DNA of 36,780 nt. Origin: Pirellula sp. (GTDB lineage Bacteria > Planctomycetota > Planctomycetia > Pirellulales > Pirellulaceae). Location of the stretch: assembly GCA_021299695.1 (NCBI GenBank), contig JAJTEK010000055.1, positions 1 to 36,780 on the forward strand, given 5' to 3'. The notes under the pieces are model-generated. The model was not told the DNA's origin, searched no databases, and saw only the letters and a program-made list of their open reading frames with translations. This document shows positions 1 to 9,330 of the stretch, piece by piece; within the stretch, counting starts at the first letter, position 1, and each line of letters starts with the position of its first letter. The position numbers and the translations under genes are program-made.

Positions 1-5
1 AGAAA

Positions 6-58
6 CTCGGGGACTGTCCCCAACTAATACGCATATAAACTCGGGGACAGTCCCCGAG
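6..58. repeat. Pair of REP-like palindromes (CTCGGGGAC/GTCCCC)
   Basis: Two copies of a GC-rich palindrome lie within 53 bases. The first (6-21) is CTCGGGGACTGTCCCC. The second (40-58) is a perfect 19-base palindrome, CTCGGGGACAGTCCCCGAG. A degraded third copy sits near 234-257 (AAACTCCCGGACTGTCCCAG). Such palindromes form hairpins in RNA and act as REP elements or transcription terminators in many bacteria. Here they lie upstream of the first gene at the window edge, so the gene they might terminate is not visible. Confidence 0.7.
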
Positions 59-401
59 TTTGTACGGGAGTTTGTACGGAAGGGACAACCGGATCGCAGC
101 GAAGAAGCGACGATCAATGGCTTATCCGACATTGCTAGGGGATCCGACCCGTGCGTGCCGATTGCTGCGACTTCACAGACCGTCAAGGCCCAGCCTTATG
201 GTGACCAACCGTGCGGGCACCACTTACGAATACAAACTCCCGGACTGTCCCAGTTCTCTCGGGCTAGGTCTTGTGCTTCCTGGTGGAACGGAATACCAGA
301 GGACACAAAGAGAAACAGAAAATCATCAAGCAACCCTCTCGGTTGGCTTGGCAATGTATAATCGATCGATTCCAAAAACTCCCTACATCGCTGGTCACAC
401 T
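59..401. other. Non-coding stretch upstream of first gene
   Basis: The reading frame of the following gene stays open back to base 60. The peptide it would encode here (proline-, arginine- and serine-rich, no recognisable domain) lies in front of a plausible signal peptide and overlaps a degraded palindromic repeat. I therefore read it as intergenic. No other gene, RNA or clear promoter is seen in it. Confidence 0.5.
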
Positions 402-3400
402 ATGCTCGACTTCCTCTGGTCCGCTGGCCGAACCCTGCGCACTCGAAGCGGATTTCCTAAGAAAAATAATTTCGTATCCGTATTTGCCAGAACGGCATTC
501 GTCGGTGCAGCATTTTTCGAAACAGCATCGCTGATGACCTCCGATGCGCTTTCCCAGGAACTCCCAGTCACAAACAAAACACAAGATTTTGGAGTAACAG
601 CGATAGAGGTATTTCGGGAGCGATGCATCGAATGCCACGGGCAGGAGGTGCAGGAAGGAGGACTAAGACTAGATAATCGCGAAGATTTGATCGTCGGTGG
701 AGAGTCTGGAAAAGCCGTCGATTTTGAACGCAGCCAAGAGAGTCTGCTACTCGTACGCATCATGGCTCGCGATGAAACACGCATGCCTCCGACCGGTATG
801 CCTTTAAATGACGCCCAAGTCGCAGCGATCCGACAATGGATAGACGCCGACGGCCCCTGGGTCTCCGGATCGCTGAAAGACCCTCGGTTGGACCATTGGG
901 CTTGGCAATCGCTCCAAGATCCAAAGATCCCATCGAACTCAGTCACCAGCCAACAGGAGGACAATCCTATCGATCGTTTTCTTTCGGTTGCTATGTCGGC
1001 TCATGGCATCGAGCCGCTAGGCAAGGCCTCGCGCGAGACCCTCATCCGCCGATTGAGCTTCGATGTGCTGGGGATTCCACCAACACCAGAAGAGTTGGAT
1101 CGATTTGTCGAGGATCGCGCGCCCGATGCATGGGAACGATTGGTCGACCAGACTCTAGCCTCGCCCCATTATGGGGAACGATGGGCAAGGCACTGGTTGG
1201 ACATCGCCCATTACGCCGACACGCACGGATTCGAACGCGATCAACGACGCGATCATGCTTGGCGATACCGAGATTGGGTCATCGATGCATTCAACAGTGA
1301 CTTGCCACTAAACACATTTTTACAGCACCAAATCGCTGGTGATGTTCTTCCTGGGAGCGATCCGGATTCGACAGTCGCGTCGAGTTTCTTAGCCGTTGGT
1401 CCTTGGGATTTTGTTGGCCAAGTCGAAACGCCAAGCCCCATGATCAAACGCTTGGCAAGAGCCGACGATCTGGACGATATGGTGGCTCAAGTGATGACGA
1501 GCATGTGCGGAATCACTATCCATTGCGCCCGGTGCCACCACCATAAACTCGATCCGATTCGTCAAGAAGAGTATTATGGGATGACCGCGATCTTTGCTGG
1601 GGTCGGACGGGGCGATCGAACTGTCTCTATGGACGAATCGGCTGCGATCCAAGCGGCACAAAAGGAACTCAAGGACCGCAAGCAGGCGATCGACCTGGAG
1701 ATCCTCGGGTTGAGCCATGGGATTTCACTTGCCGATATCGTCGGCGGAGGAAACGGCTTTGGCACCGGATCTGAAGATTCAGGAATCGACCCGAGCACCG
1801 GAGCACTGCGCGATGCGAAGGACAAAAAAGGTTTTCTCGATGGCGTGGAAACCAACCGCTTGAACCGAACAAATAATCCTTGGATCGATTCGGTTTTCGT
1901 ACCCGATGGCGGATCGCTTCGCCGCTTGAAAATTTCCCAAGCAGGAACCTTGGCAGAACCAATCCCGTCGACGGGTGGCAAGGCCTGGGATGCGATCCGC
2001 AATGGTCCCATCAACTCGCAGTTTTCGACCAACCTCGATGGAATCGAATGCATGCGGCCAAGCCGCAGTATGCTCTCGCTCCACGCGAATGCAGGAATCA
2101 CTTTTACCCTGCGTCAGGAGTTGATCCAACAGGAACTTATTCAACACCAAATCTTGCCCCAGAAAGAGCCCGATACGACAACGGATTCGGAATCCAAGAC
2201 GGCTCCCGAGCAGCCTTTGGTCTTCACAGCAATGGTTGGTTACTTCGGTCAAACGCCTAAGCGAGGAGCCGACGTTTATGTTTTGGTCGATGGCCAAATC
2301 GTGTATCGATTCAAAGGACTGGGGCGAGAGGATGGACTCCAGAGTATCCGTCACGTACTTCCCCAGAGCGACTCCTTGCTGACTTTGATCGCAACCGACG
2401 GCGGGAATGGAATCAGTCATGATCAGGTCTGTTTCATCGATGCGTCGATCGCGCCTCTGCATCGAGAGTTGTCCGAGGAGAAGTCCAAGCGAGTCGAGAC
2501 GCTCCGATCGGACTTGGCAACGATTCAAAAGGAATTGGATTCCTTGCCCCAAGCCCGGCGAGTCTATGGGGTTGTTACCCAAACCCCAGCTGAGATACGT
2601 CGACTCCATCGTGGCGATATCCAAGAGGCCCGCGAAGTCATATCGCCAAGTGCGGTGGCATGCGTAGGGCCAAGTCTCGCATCGATCGCAACGCTCGATA
2701 GCCAGTCGACCGATGCACAGCGACGCATCGCATTGGCACAATGGCTGACTTCGACAGACAACCCGCTACCACCGAGAGTGATAGCCAATCGTTTATGGCA
2801 TCATCACTTTGGAAAAGGACTCGTCGCCACGCCGAGCGATTTTGGACTCGGGGGAGCGATGCCATCGCATCCAGAACTTCTCGACTGGTTGGCCTTGGAA
2901 TTGCAACGCAGTCAAGGGTCCTTGAAACGCCTGCATCGAATGATCCTCTTATCGGATGCTTACCAACGCCATTCGTTTGGACCTGAAAACCCGGCCGCTA
3001 GTATAGATGCGGGGAATCAATTTCTTTGGCGACAAAACCCTCGGCGTTTGGATGCCGAATCGCTTCGAGATGCTATTTTGAAGGTTTCCGATGCGATGGT
3101 TACGACGATGCACGGGCCGGGCTATCACGATTTTGAGTACAAGGAGGAATATGCTCCTGTATATCGTCACCTAGCTTTGGATACACCTGAGGTTTTTCGC
3201 AGGAGTATTTATCGGTTTGTGGTTCGGACCACTCCGCATCCGTTTTTGACCAGCCTTGATTGCCCCAATCCTGCAACCTTGAATCCCGTCCGCAACACTA
3301 CGACGACTGCAATTCAATCGTTGGCGACGCTCAACAACGCATTTGTACTCCAGCAAAGCGACCGTTTCGCTGCCCGCTTGAAATATGAAGTTGGCGAGAA

Positions 3401-3557
3401 TCCCCAAGCCCAAGCTGAGCGCGCGATACGAATCGCTTTTGCTCGACGACCGACACAAGAACAGATCCTAAGCGCCACGCGATTGATCCAAGACGCAGGT
3501 TTATTTCATCTATGCCGCATCCTCTTGAACACCAACGAGTTTGTTTATGTCGATTAA
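402..3557 (+). CDS. PSC cytochrome-c / DUF1549 / DUF1553 secreted protein
   Basis: Large secreted protein of the PSC/DUF1549/DUF1553 family typical of planctomycetes; molecular function is not established, though it is often linked to polysaccharide degradation loci. With the start at 402 it has about 1051 residues and an N-terminal hydrophobic export segment (about 25-45). The planctomycete cytochrome-c (PSC) domain carries CIECH at residues 75-79 and an MPP motif (possible Met ligand) further on. DUF1549 follows (about 190-390) with a second heme-like CARCH at 375-379. A region rich in beta-type sequence follows, then DUF1553 (about 770-1045), ending in NTNEFVYVD as usual for the family. 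The frame is open upstream to base 60, but that part has no domain and overlaps repeats, so 402 is preferred (354 is also possible). Its 3' end overlaps the DUF1501 gene by 11 bases, implying co-transcription. Confidence 0.9.
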   Translation: MLDFLWSAGRTLRTRSGFPKKNNFVSVFARTAFVGAAFFETASLMTSDALSQELPVTNKTQDFGVTAIEVFRERCIECHGQEVQEGGLRLDNREDLIVGGESGKAVDFERSQESLLLVRIMARDETRMPPTGMPLNDAQVAAIRQWIDADGPWVSGSLKDPRLDHWAWQSLQDPKIPSNSVTSQQEDNPIDRFLSVAMSAHGIEPLGKASRETLIRRLSFDVLGIPPTPEELDRFVEDRAPDAWERLVDQTLASPHYGERWARHWLDIAHYADTHGFERDQRRDHAWRYRDWVIDAFNSDLPLNTFLQHQIAGDVLPGSDPDSTVASSFLAVGPWDFVGQVETPSPMIKRLARADDLDDMVAQVMTSMCGITIHCARCHHHKLDPIRQEEYYGMTAIFAGVGRGDRTVSMDESAAIQAAQKELKDRKQAIDLEILGLSHGISLADIVGGGNGFGTGSEDSGIDPSTGALRDAKDKKGFLDGVETNRLNRTNNPWIDSVFVPDGGSLRRLKISQAGTLAEPIPSTGGKAWDAIRNGPINSQFSTNLDGIECMRPSRSMLSLHANAGITFTLRQELIQQELIQHQILPQKEPDTTTDSESKTAPEQPLVFTAMVGYFGQTPKRGADVYVLVDGQIVYRFKGLGREDGLQSIRHVLPQSDSLLTLIATDGGNGISHDQVCFIDASIAPLHRELSEEKSKRVETLRSDLATIQKELDSLPQARRVYGVVTQTPAEIRRLHRGDIQEAREVISPSAVACVGPSLASIATLDSQSTDAQRRIALAQWLTSTDNPLPPRVIANRLWHHHFGKGLVATPSDFGLGGAMPSHPELLDWLALELQRSQGSLKRLHRMILLSDAYQRHSFGPENPAASIDAGNQFLWRQNPRRLDAESLRDAILKVSDAMVTTMHGPGYHDFEYKEEYAPVYRHLALDTPEVFRRSIYRFVVRTTPHPFLTSLDCPNPATLNPVRNTTTTAIQSLATLNNAFVLQQSDRFAARLKYEVGENPQAQAERAIRIAFARRPTQEQILSATRLIQDAGLFHLCRILLNTNEFVYVD

Positions 3558-5028
3558 GGGACTTAGGCTCAATGACCCGCAAAACAATGCGTTGCTGCGC
3601 TCTGCTCGTCGCGATTGGCTCGCTGGTTTAGGAACCGGACTCGGTGCGATCGCATGCGGCGCGATTCTCGGCCGAGAGTCTCAAGCCGCAAGCGATGAAC
3701 CTGCAAGCTCGCATCGCGGGTTGCATCACGCCCCGCAAGCCCAGTGCGTGATCGAAATCTTCTGCCCAGGAGGGTTGAGCCACGTCGATACATGGGATTA
3801 CAAGCCGGAGCTTGAGAGACTCGATGGAACCCCGTTTGACCCCGAGCTTGGCAAACAGACCTTTGCCGGTGTTGCGGGAAAGCACGCCAAGAGCTTTTGG
3901 CCATTTCGACAGCATGGCGAGTCGGGGTTATGGATGTCGGATTTATTCCCTAAGCTATCGCGCTGCGTCGACCAAATGGCCTTCATCCATTCCATGAAAA
4001 GTAAATCGGCACTGCACGGACCGGCGATGTTCATGATGAACAGCGGCTTTATCCAACCGGGTTTCCCTGCGATGGGTTCATGGGTCACCTACGCCCTAGG
4101 AAGTGAATCATCCAATCTACCCGAATTTGTGGTATTGCCCGATTCGCGAGGCTTGCCTCCCGGCGGAATCATCAACTGGGGCGCAGGGTTCTTACCTGCA
4201 GTTCACCAAGGTACCGTCATGGAGATCGGGGCAGGTAAGGAAGTCATCCGCGACTTGTTTCCCGCAAGAAGCTTAGAACGTGAGTCTCAAGAACAAGGGC
4301 TTTTGTTGCTTCAGGAATGGAATCGCAAGCACGCCGACGAGCGCCAAGGAGACACGCTGCTCGAAGCGAGGATTGCATCGTTTGAGCTTGCTGGCAAGTT
4401 GCAATTGAGCGCACCGGAGGTTGTCGAACTAGAAAAGGAGACCGCAGCGACCAAAGCGATGTACGCTATGGACGACCCTGATATCGGGCCTTTCGGACAG
4501 CAGTGTTTGCTCGCGCGCAGGTTGATCGAGCGGGGCGTACGATTCGTTCAAATTTACTGCGGAGCCGAGAATACATCACAAAAGGCGATTCGACCCAACT
4601 GGGACTCCCATGAAGATATCGTGCGCGATCATGGTTACTGGGGACGCATCCTCGATACCGGCGCGTCGGCCTTGATCGAAGATCTCAAAACGCGCGGATT
4701 GCTCGATTCGACTTTGGTGATCTGCACAAGCGAATTTGGAAGACAGCCTTTTATGCAAGGGTCGCAAAAGGGAAGAGACCACAATCCGGGTGCTTTTACC
4801 GCGTGGATGGCCGGCGGTGGTGTACGAGGTGGATCGAGCTATGGCAGCAGCGATCCGGTGGGTTTCCAAGCCGCCGAGAATCCGACTTATTGCTATGATC
4901 TTCACGCCACTGCATTGCATCTATTGGGGATCGATCACGAACGACTAACCTTTTATCATAATGGTATCGAACGTCGATTGACCGATGTGCATGGCCGTGT
5001 AATCCGAGAACTGCTTGCCAAATCCTAA
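3547..5028 (+). CDS. DUF1501 domain protein, Tat-type signal
   Basis: 493-residue DUF1501 protein, a member of the alkaline-phosphatase/sulfatase-like superfamily. It is the standard partner of PSC/DUF1549/DUF1553 proteins in planctomycetes. The N-terminus has an RRDWL motif followed by a hydrophobic Gly/Ala-rich stretch and AxA-like cleavage region, which suggests Tat export. Recognisable family segments are IEIFCPGGLSHVDTWDYKP near residue 65, the central GPFGQQCLLARRLIERGVRF, and the C-terminal TSEFGRQPF and GRDHNPGAF, which hold likely metal-binding residues. A TTG at 3541 is in frame, but the ATG at 3547 is the simpler start. It overlaps the upstream gene, so the two are probably translated together and act together in the periplasm. 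Substrate is unknown. Confidence 0.92.
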   Translation: MSIKGLRLNDPQNNALLRSARRDWLAGLGTGLGAIACGAILGRESQAASDEPASSHRGLHHAPQAQCVIEIFCPGGLSHVDTWDYKPELERLDGTPFDPELGKQTFAGVAGKHAKSFWPFRQHGESGLWMSDLFPKLSRCVDQMAFIHSMKSKSALHGPAMFMMNSGFIQPGFPAMGSWVTYALGSESSNLPEFVVLPDSRGLPPGGIINWGAGFLPAVHQGTVMEIGAGKEVIRDLFPARSLERESQEQGLLLLQEWNRKHADERQGDTLLEARIASFELAGKLQLSAPEVVELEKETAATKAMYAMDDPDIGPFGQQCLLARRLIERGVRFVQIYCGAENTSQKAIRPNWDSHEDIVRDHGYWGRILDTGASALIEDLKTRGLLDSTLVICTSEFGRQPFMQGSQKGRDHNPGAFTAWMAGGGVRGGSSYGSSDPVGFQAAENPTYCYDLHATALHLLGIDHERLTFYHNGIERRLTDVHGRVIRELLAKS

Positions 5029-5078
5029 TGCGGCGATCCAATGAATCGGCCAGCTCAGATATTCACTCGCTCAGATAT

Positions 5079-6437
5079 TCAATACAACGACGTCAAAATG
5101 CGCGGCGGTGTGAATGTGTCGGGAAACCAGCCGATCACATAGGTGTTCCGTCCGTCGGCAATCGAAACTTGCCTTCGGGCATCGGTCCGTCCGATTTGGC
5201 CAAGGTACTCCGGTGCCAGAGATAACCAGTGGGACCCCGCAGGTAGTTCGATTCGCAGGACTTGGATGCTTCGAGGTAGCAAACCCCAGCAACGCGTGTC
5301 GGCCGATTCAAGAGCTTCCCATGCCACTCCAGCCGCATCGAGGCCCAAGGAGGTCAAGCCGTTCGAGGAGGTTTGCTGTTTGACCGCGGCGACAGTCGCT
5401 TTTTTGATCACCCGACGCGCGACGGCTCGTGCGATAAGCTCGTTGCGAGCAGCCTGAGAAGTCTCCAGAGCCAGTCGATCGATATCGGCAATCGAGACTG
5501 TCGAACCCACAGCTTGGTTATGGATCGTAACTCGGACACCCTCGATGTCCGAATCGGGGACGGTGACCTTGGGGACCTTGATCGGAGCGATCGTCGGAGG
5601 AAGCTTGTAAGGCCCGACAGCCGAGATGATACGGTCGGCGATCAGCAAAGCATCGCTGGTGGGCTGTTCGACCGATTCGATTTTATAAGGTCCGCGTCCG
5701 ACCATGGCAAAGACATACAGGACACCGTTGCCGGGCTCGGAATGGACACCCTGGGTGACCCGCTGGATATCCCCTTGGATCGCTTGGCAAGTCGGCAGCA
5801 ACTCGGCGACCTGGGAGTAGCTCCTCAGCGCGTCATCGTAATCCAGATGGGTTTGCTCTCGGAGCATCCCGCGCAGGTAGAAGCCGATGGGCAGCCCGGT
5901 GAATTTTTTGGAGTTGGTATCGACAGGTGCCTCCCCCCAGAGCTTTTGCATGACCGCTTCGTGTTTGTCCTGGATTTGTAGCGTATAGCTCTCGGCATCG
6001 ACTCCATCTCGCATCAGATTCGCCAGTGCCAAGTAAACGCGAATGAGGATTTTTTCGTAGTCCTCACCGGCATAGGAGCGCGCCGTATCATCGGTCCACA
6101 TTGAAAGTGTTTTTTCGCTGAGCGATTCCTGCTCGAGGCGATCAAAACGATCTCGCACCGCTTTGAGCCGCGATTCGGCTTGTTCCGTTCGCCCATCGAG
6201 CAGATCGACAACAGCAAGGTCGAGATTGGTCACATCGCGATCCTGACGGTGGCTCTTGTGAAGTTTCTCAAGCCGATCGCGGCAGGCTTGGAGTTGGCCT
6301 TCATAAAAAAGTGAACGGGATAGCGACACACGCTTGGCATGCGTCGAGCAGCCGATGCTTGAAACCAAGCATAGCATTTGGCATAGCAGCAAGCCTAGGG
6401 TCACGCGCAGCGACACATCGAATCGCGGCGGGTTCAT
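5079..6437 (-). CDS. COG3014-like lipoprotein, partner of LpoB-like protein
   Basis: 452-residue predicted lipoprotein. The signal peptide ends in a lipobox with Cys30 (SSIGC). The N-terminal half is helical and TPR-like (residues about 35-240, with segments such as DYDDALRSYSQVAELLP). The C-terminal half carries DTRCWGLLPRSIQVLRIELP and PAGSHWLSL, which match what I recall of the COG3014 family. That family is known beside lpoB-like genes in gammaproteobacteria; its role is not established. The start at 6437 is chosen because it forms an ATGA overlap with the stop of the upstream LpoB-like gene; an ATG at 6458 is an alternative. The two genes thus form a coupled operon. Confidence 0.75.
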   Translation of the reverse strand: MNPPRFDVSLRVTLGLLLCQMLCLVSSIGCSTHAKRVSLSRSLFYEGQLQACRDRLEKLHKSHRQDRDVTNLDLAVVDLLDGRTEQAESRLKAVRDRFDRLEQESLSEKTLSMWTDDTARSYAGEDYEKILIRVYLALANLMRDGVDAESYTLQIQDKHEAVMQKLWGEAPVDTNSKKFTGLPIGFYLRGMLREQTHLDYDDALRSYSQVAELLPTCQAIQGDIQRVTQGVHSEPGNGVLYVFAMVGRGPYKIESVEQPTSDALLIADRIISAVGPYKLPPTIAPIKVPKVTVPDSDIEGVRVTIHNQAVGSTVSIADIDRLALETSQAARNELIARAVARRVIKKATVAAVKQQTSSNGLTSLGLDAAGVAWEALESADTRCWGLLPRSIQVLRIELPAGSHWLSLAPEYLGQIGRTDARRQVSIADGRNTYVIGWFPDTFTPPRILTSLY

Positions 6438-7126
6438 TTGAGCGGGTTGTAATTCCAAACGCTTCCGAGAGCTGTTTTGTGGTAGCCCTTTCGGATCTCC
6501 GCCGATTCCTTGGAGTAGATGCCTGTGTGGACATTGGTCAGTTCAAGCGTCAGCAAATAGTCGCGCTGCTTCGAGCTATTGCGCTGGGTCGTACCGCTGG
6601 TGAGCTTGGCGTAGAGTAGGTAATCGATCGGCGCGCCTTGTCGCTGAAGAACAGCCGTAAAGAGGTTCATGTTATCAGGCACCATCAGAGCATCTGGCCG
6701 CAATCGGGTTTCATGCAATGCCGCATCGACCATGCGTCGACTCACAGGTTGGAAGACGTCGGATTCGAGAATCTTGCTATCGATTTGCTCGTAAAGCTGA
6801 TCCTTGAAATCCCCGATGTCTTCAGACATTTTGTTCTCGACACAAACAAAGCAGATCGTCTTCTTTTGTGGAGAGCCATCCGGACCGATCAAGCACTGCT
6901 CTTGCTGCTTGGAAAGGAGTTTTCCGACCGATTCATCAACCAACGGGTGAAAGACCTCCGAACCGGCTTCGTGGCTTCCAACCATGTCGCTTGCTGTGGG
7001 TTTGACGATGTGCCCATATTGGTAGCCGCGGCAACCGGTCGCAAGGGGCCCGAGGGAAACCAGTCCCAAAAGCCAACGCCGACGCTTCCAGACATTCTTC
7101 TCAACGGGCTGATCATCCGGACGCAT
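6434..7126 (-). CDS. LpoB-like lipoprotein (COG3417)
   Basis: 230-residue lipoprotein. A basic n-region (KRRRW), hydrophobic core and lipobox LATGC (Cys32) indicate export and lipidation. The mature part resembles LpoB, the outer-membrane activator of penicillin-binding protein PBP1b: ENKMSEDIGDFKDQLYEQI, then SDVFQPVSRRMVDAALHETR, a segment around IDYLLYAKLTSGTTQRNS, and YLLTLELTNVHTGIYSKESA near the C-terminus. LpoB of E. coli is similar in size (about 213 residues). It is the first gene of the pair and overlaps the COG3014-like gene by ATGA. Whether it activates a peptidoglycan synthase here is inference, since planctomycetes have an unusual complement of such enzymes. Confidence 0.75.
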   Translation of the reverse strand: MRPDDQPVEKNVWKRRRWLLGLVSLGPLATGCRGYQYGHIVKPTASDMVGSHEAGSEVFHPLVDESVGKLLSKQQEQCLIGPDGSPQKKTICFVCVENKMSEDIGDFKDQLYEQIDSKILESDVFQPVSRRMVDAALHETRLRPDALMVPDNMNLFTAVLQRQGAPIDYLLYAKLTSGTTQRNSSKQRDYLLTLELTNVHTGIYSKESAEIRKGYHKTALGSVWNYNPLK

Positions 7127-7283
7127 GAGGAATCCTTTCCTAGGCTAGGCGCTGAGGCAAAACGAAGGCCACGGTAGGGGATTCTTCAAAATTTCCCGCT
7201 CCAGCACAATAGGAGCTTCTTACCTCGCTCTTAGACTTGGCGAACTTGGCGCCTCTGCGGTAAGTTTGCACCGCTATCGGAGC

Positions 7284-8081
7284 TCAAACGGCCACCTCAG
7301 CGGCGATCGCCGGATGGGGATCGTATCCGACTAGCTCCAGATCCTCCCAGCCATACTCCAAGACAGAAGACCTATCGGTCCGCACCCTCAACACAGGAAA
7401 CGGCTTAGGATTCCGCGACAACTGCTCTTGGCACTGCTCATGATGATTGTCGTAAATATGGGCGTCTCCTAACGTATGTACAAATTCGCCAGGCACCAAA
7501 CCGGTGGATTTTGCTAGCAAAATCGTCAGAAGGCTATACGAAGCGATATTGTAAGGAACCCCTAAAAACATGTCGGCGCTGCGTTGGTAAAGCTGGCAAC
7601 TCAGTCGCCCTCTGGAGACGTAGAACTGGAACAAGGTATGGCATGGCGGTAGCTTCATCTTTCCGATGTCGGCCACGTTCCAAGCGCTGACGATAAGCCT
7701 ACGGGAATCAGGGTTCTGGCGGATCGATTCCTGCACTTGGCTGATCTGATCGATCGTTCTGCCGTCGGGGCATTCCCAGGACCGCCATTGCTTGCCATAG
7801 ACGGGTCCGAGCTCTCCGTTGGCGTCGGCCCACTCGTCCCAAATCGAAACACCGTGCTTCTTAAGGTACTCGATGTTGGTCTCACCTTTCAAAAACCAAA
7901 ACAGCTCGTAAGCGATAAAGCGGAACGAAACCCGTTTGGTCGTAAGCAACGGAAAGGAGTCCTCTAGGGAGAACCGCATCTGGGCACCGAAGAGGCTACG
8001 GGTGCCTGTGCCGGTCCGATCGGATTTGGCATCTCCATGATCCAAAATCCGTTGCAAGAGTTCTAGGTATTGCTGTTCCAT
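7284..8081 (-). CDS. thyA: Thymidylate synthase
   Basis: 265-residue thymidylate synthase, methylating dUMP to dTMP with methylenetetrahydrofolate as carbon donor and reductant. Length and order match ThyA (E. coli, 264 residues). Visible motifs are [13 protein letters not shown] (dUMP phosphate site), [11 protein letters not shown], the active-site segment [13 protein letters not shown] with nucleophile Cys147, [20 protein letters not shown] (residues about 164-183), and HIYDNHHEQ. The C-terminal end, IAAEVAV, differs from the usual (I/M)xAPVAV, a small change in a segment that closes over the active site. It is followed downstream only by a short spacer and preceded by a methyltransferase gene on the same strand. 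Confidence 0.97.
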   Translation of the reverse strand: MEQQYLELLQRILDHGDAKSDRTGTGTRSLFGAQMRFSLEDSFPLLTTKRVSFRFIAYELFWFLKGETNIEYLKKHGVSIWDEWADANGELGPVYGKQWRSWECPDGRTIDQISQVQESIRQNPDSRRLIVSAWNVADIGKMKLPPCHTLFQFYVSRGRLSCQLYQRSADMFLGVPYNIASYSLLTILLAKSTGLVPGEFVHTLGDAHIYDNHHEQCQEQLSRNPKPFPVLRVRTDRSSVLEYGWEDLELVGYDPHPAIAAEVAV

Positions 8082-8145
8082 GATGAATCTGCTTGGGGCT
8101 CTTTAGATCAACTCAGATCGGCATGGCACCGAACTGTCGTGAGGC

Positions 8146-8826
8146 TTAAGCGGGTTTTCGATAGGCCAAGGTCCAGTGTCGATCGCTGGTCATTTGGATG
8201 CACTGTGCATCGACACCGAGTGCTGCGAGTATTTTAGCGAGTTCCTCGGTGGTCAACGCTGCTTGGAGGCTTTGACGAAACAGTTGTTGGGACCTAGGAC
8301 TTTCGTTCCCTGCATGCTGCGTGACGAGCGACTCGACTTGTTCCTGGCTCGCAGGACGAAACAGATCCCGGACAAAAAGGAGACCTCCTGGCCTGAGCAC
8401 GCGCAGTGCTTCTGCAAAGAAAGCCTCGCTTTGGGGTAGATGGTGCACCAGGGAGTTGCTGATGACGGCATCGAAAAAACCAGGGCCGAAAACCAGCTTC
8501 TTCGCATCGGTCCGATGGAGCTGGATCCTATCGAGCATGTGATTGATTTCGATATGGTAGCGTGCCAGTTCGAGCATTTCGCTCGAAGCGTCGGCGGCCA
8601 TCACCCGCACGCTGGGTGCTTGCAAACACAACTCGACTGGAATTCTCGCTGTACCGGTCCCGAGATCGAGGATGTCTCGACCGAGCGTTCGATCCTCTTG
8701 GGCGGCGAAGGAAAGCAGATCCCGAACAAAGGCACGATTGACTTCGGTGAAGTCCATATCGTGATACTCGATCGCTTCTTGCAGATCGTTCATTACTTCA
8801 GGTTCTAAAACGCGCTCGAGCATCAT
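8146..8826 (-). CDS. Class I SAM-dependent methyltransferase
   Basis: 226-residue Rossmann-fold methyltransferase of unknown substrate. Motif I is ILDLGTGTARIPVEL (about 51-65), the acidic post-I residue lies in VMAADASSEMLELAR, and motif IV/post-IV is FDAVISNSLVHHLP followed by RVLRPGGLLFVRDLF. No membrane segment or signal is seen. The gene lies between panD and thyA on the same strand, with short gaps, so it could be co-transcribed with them. Neither neighbour identifies a substrate. Two consecutive ATG codons open the gene; the first is used here. Confidence 0.85.
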   Translation of the reverse strand: MMLERVLEPEVMNDLQEAIEYHDMDFTEVNRAFVRDLLSFAAQEDRTLGRDILDLGTGTARIPVELCLQAPSVRVMAADASSEMLELARYHIEINHMLDRIQLHRTDAKKLVFGPGFFDAVISNSLVHHLPQSEAFFAEALRVLRPGGLLFVRDLFRPASQEQVESLVTQHAGNESPRSQQLFRQSLQAALTTEELAKILAALGVDAQCIQMTSDRHWTLAYRKPA

Positions 8827-8855
8827 ATGGGCCTTTTGGGCTAAAGGATTGGACG

Positions 8856-9278
8856 CTAGCAGCAGTCGTCTACAGGTGTATCGTCAAGCCCTCGGCGGCG
8901 TGGACCTGGCACCTCGCGGCCTGTGTGGGTGATGCGATTGTTGGCATCGACAAACACGACCTTGGGCTCCGGTACACGGACCTCGTTTTGCGTCTCTGCG
9001 ATCAACCCGAAGGTTGCGATGATGATCACGTCGCCGGGTCGGACCAAGTGAGCTGCAGCCCCATTGATGCACACGTCGGTCGAACCTTGTTCTCCAAGGA
9101 TAGCGTAAGTCTCGAGGCGGGTCCCTCGCGTGACATCCCACACGTGAACTGACTCAAAGGGTGCGATGCCAGCGGCAAGCATCAAGTCCGGAGGAATCGT
9201 CAACGAGCCTTCGTAGTGCAAGTCTGCTTGCGTGACCGTCGCGCGGTGAATTTTGGATCGAAGAAATTTTCTGAGCAT
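8856..9278 (-). CDS. panD: Aspartate 1-decarboxylase
   Basis: 140-residue pyruvoyl enzyme making beta-alanine from L-aspartate for pantothenate and coenzyme A. The proenzyme self-cleaves between Gly24 and Ser25 (HYEGSLTI), giving the pyruvoyl group at Ser25. Lys9 in the FLRSKIHRA segment (substrate binding), ENVHVW-like [17 protein letters not shown], and [17 protein letters not shown] are family hallmarks. The C-terminal tail after about residue 118 ([18 protein letters not shown]...) is longer than in E. coli PanD (126 residues). It is first in a run of three minus-strand genes with a methyltransferase and thyA. Confidence 0.96.
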   Translation of the reverse strand: MLRKFLRSKIHRATVTQADLHYEGSLTIPPDLMLAAGIAPFESVHVWDVTRGTRLETYAILGEQGSTDVCINGAAAHLVRPGDVIIIATFGLIAETQNEVRVPEPKVVFVDANNRITHTGREVPGPRRRGLDDTPVDDCC

Positions 9279-9330
9279 GCCTCAATTGTGATGTTTTGAG
9301 GCGTTTTCGGCTACCGCTAATTCGCGGGCC

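Noticed and set aside
60-401. N-terminal extension of the cytochrome-c protein
   Set aside because: Open frame only; no domain, overlaps a repeat, and a signal-like segment follows the ATG at 402.
1779-2741. 320-codon frame antisense to the DUF1549/DUF1553 gene
   Set aside because: No domain or export signal; fully inside a well-supported gene on the other strand.
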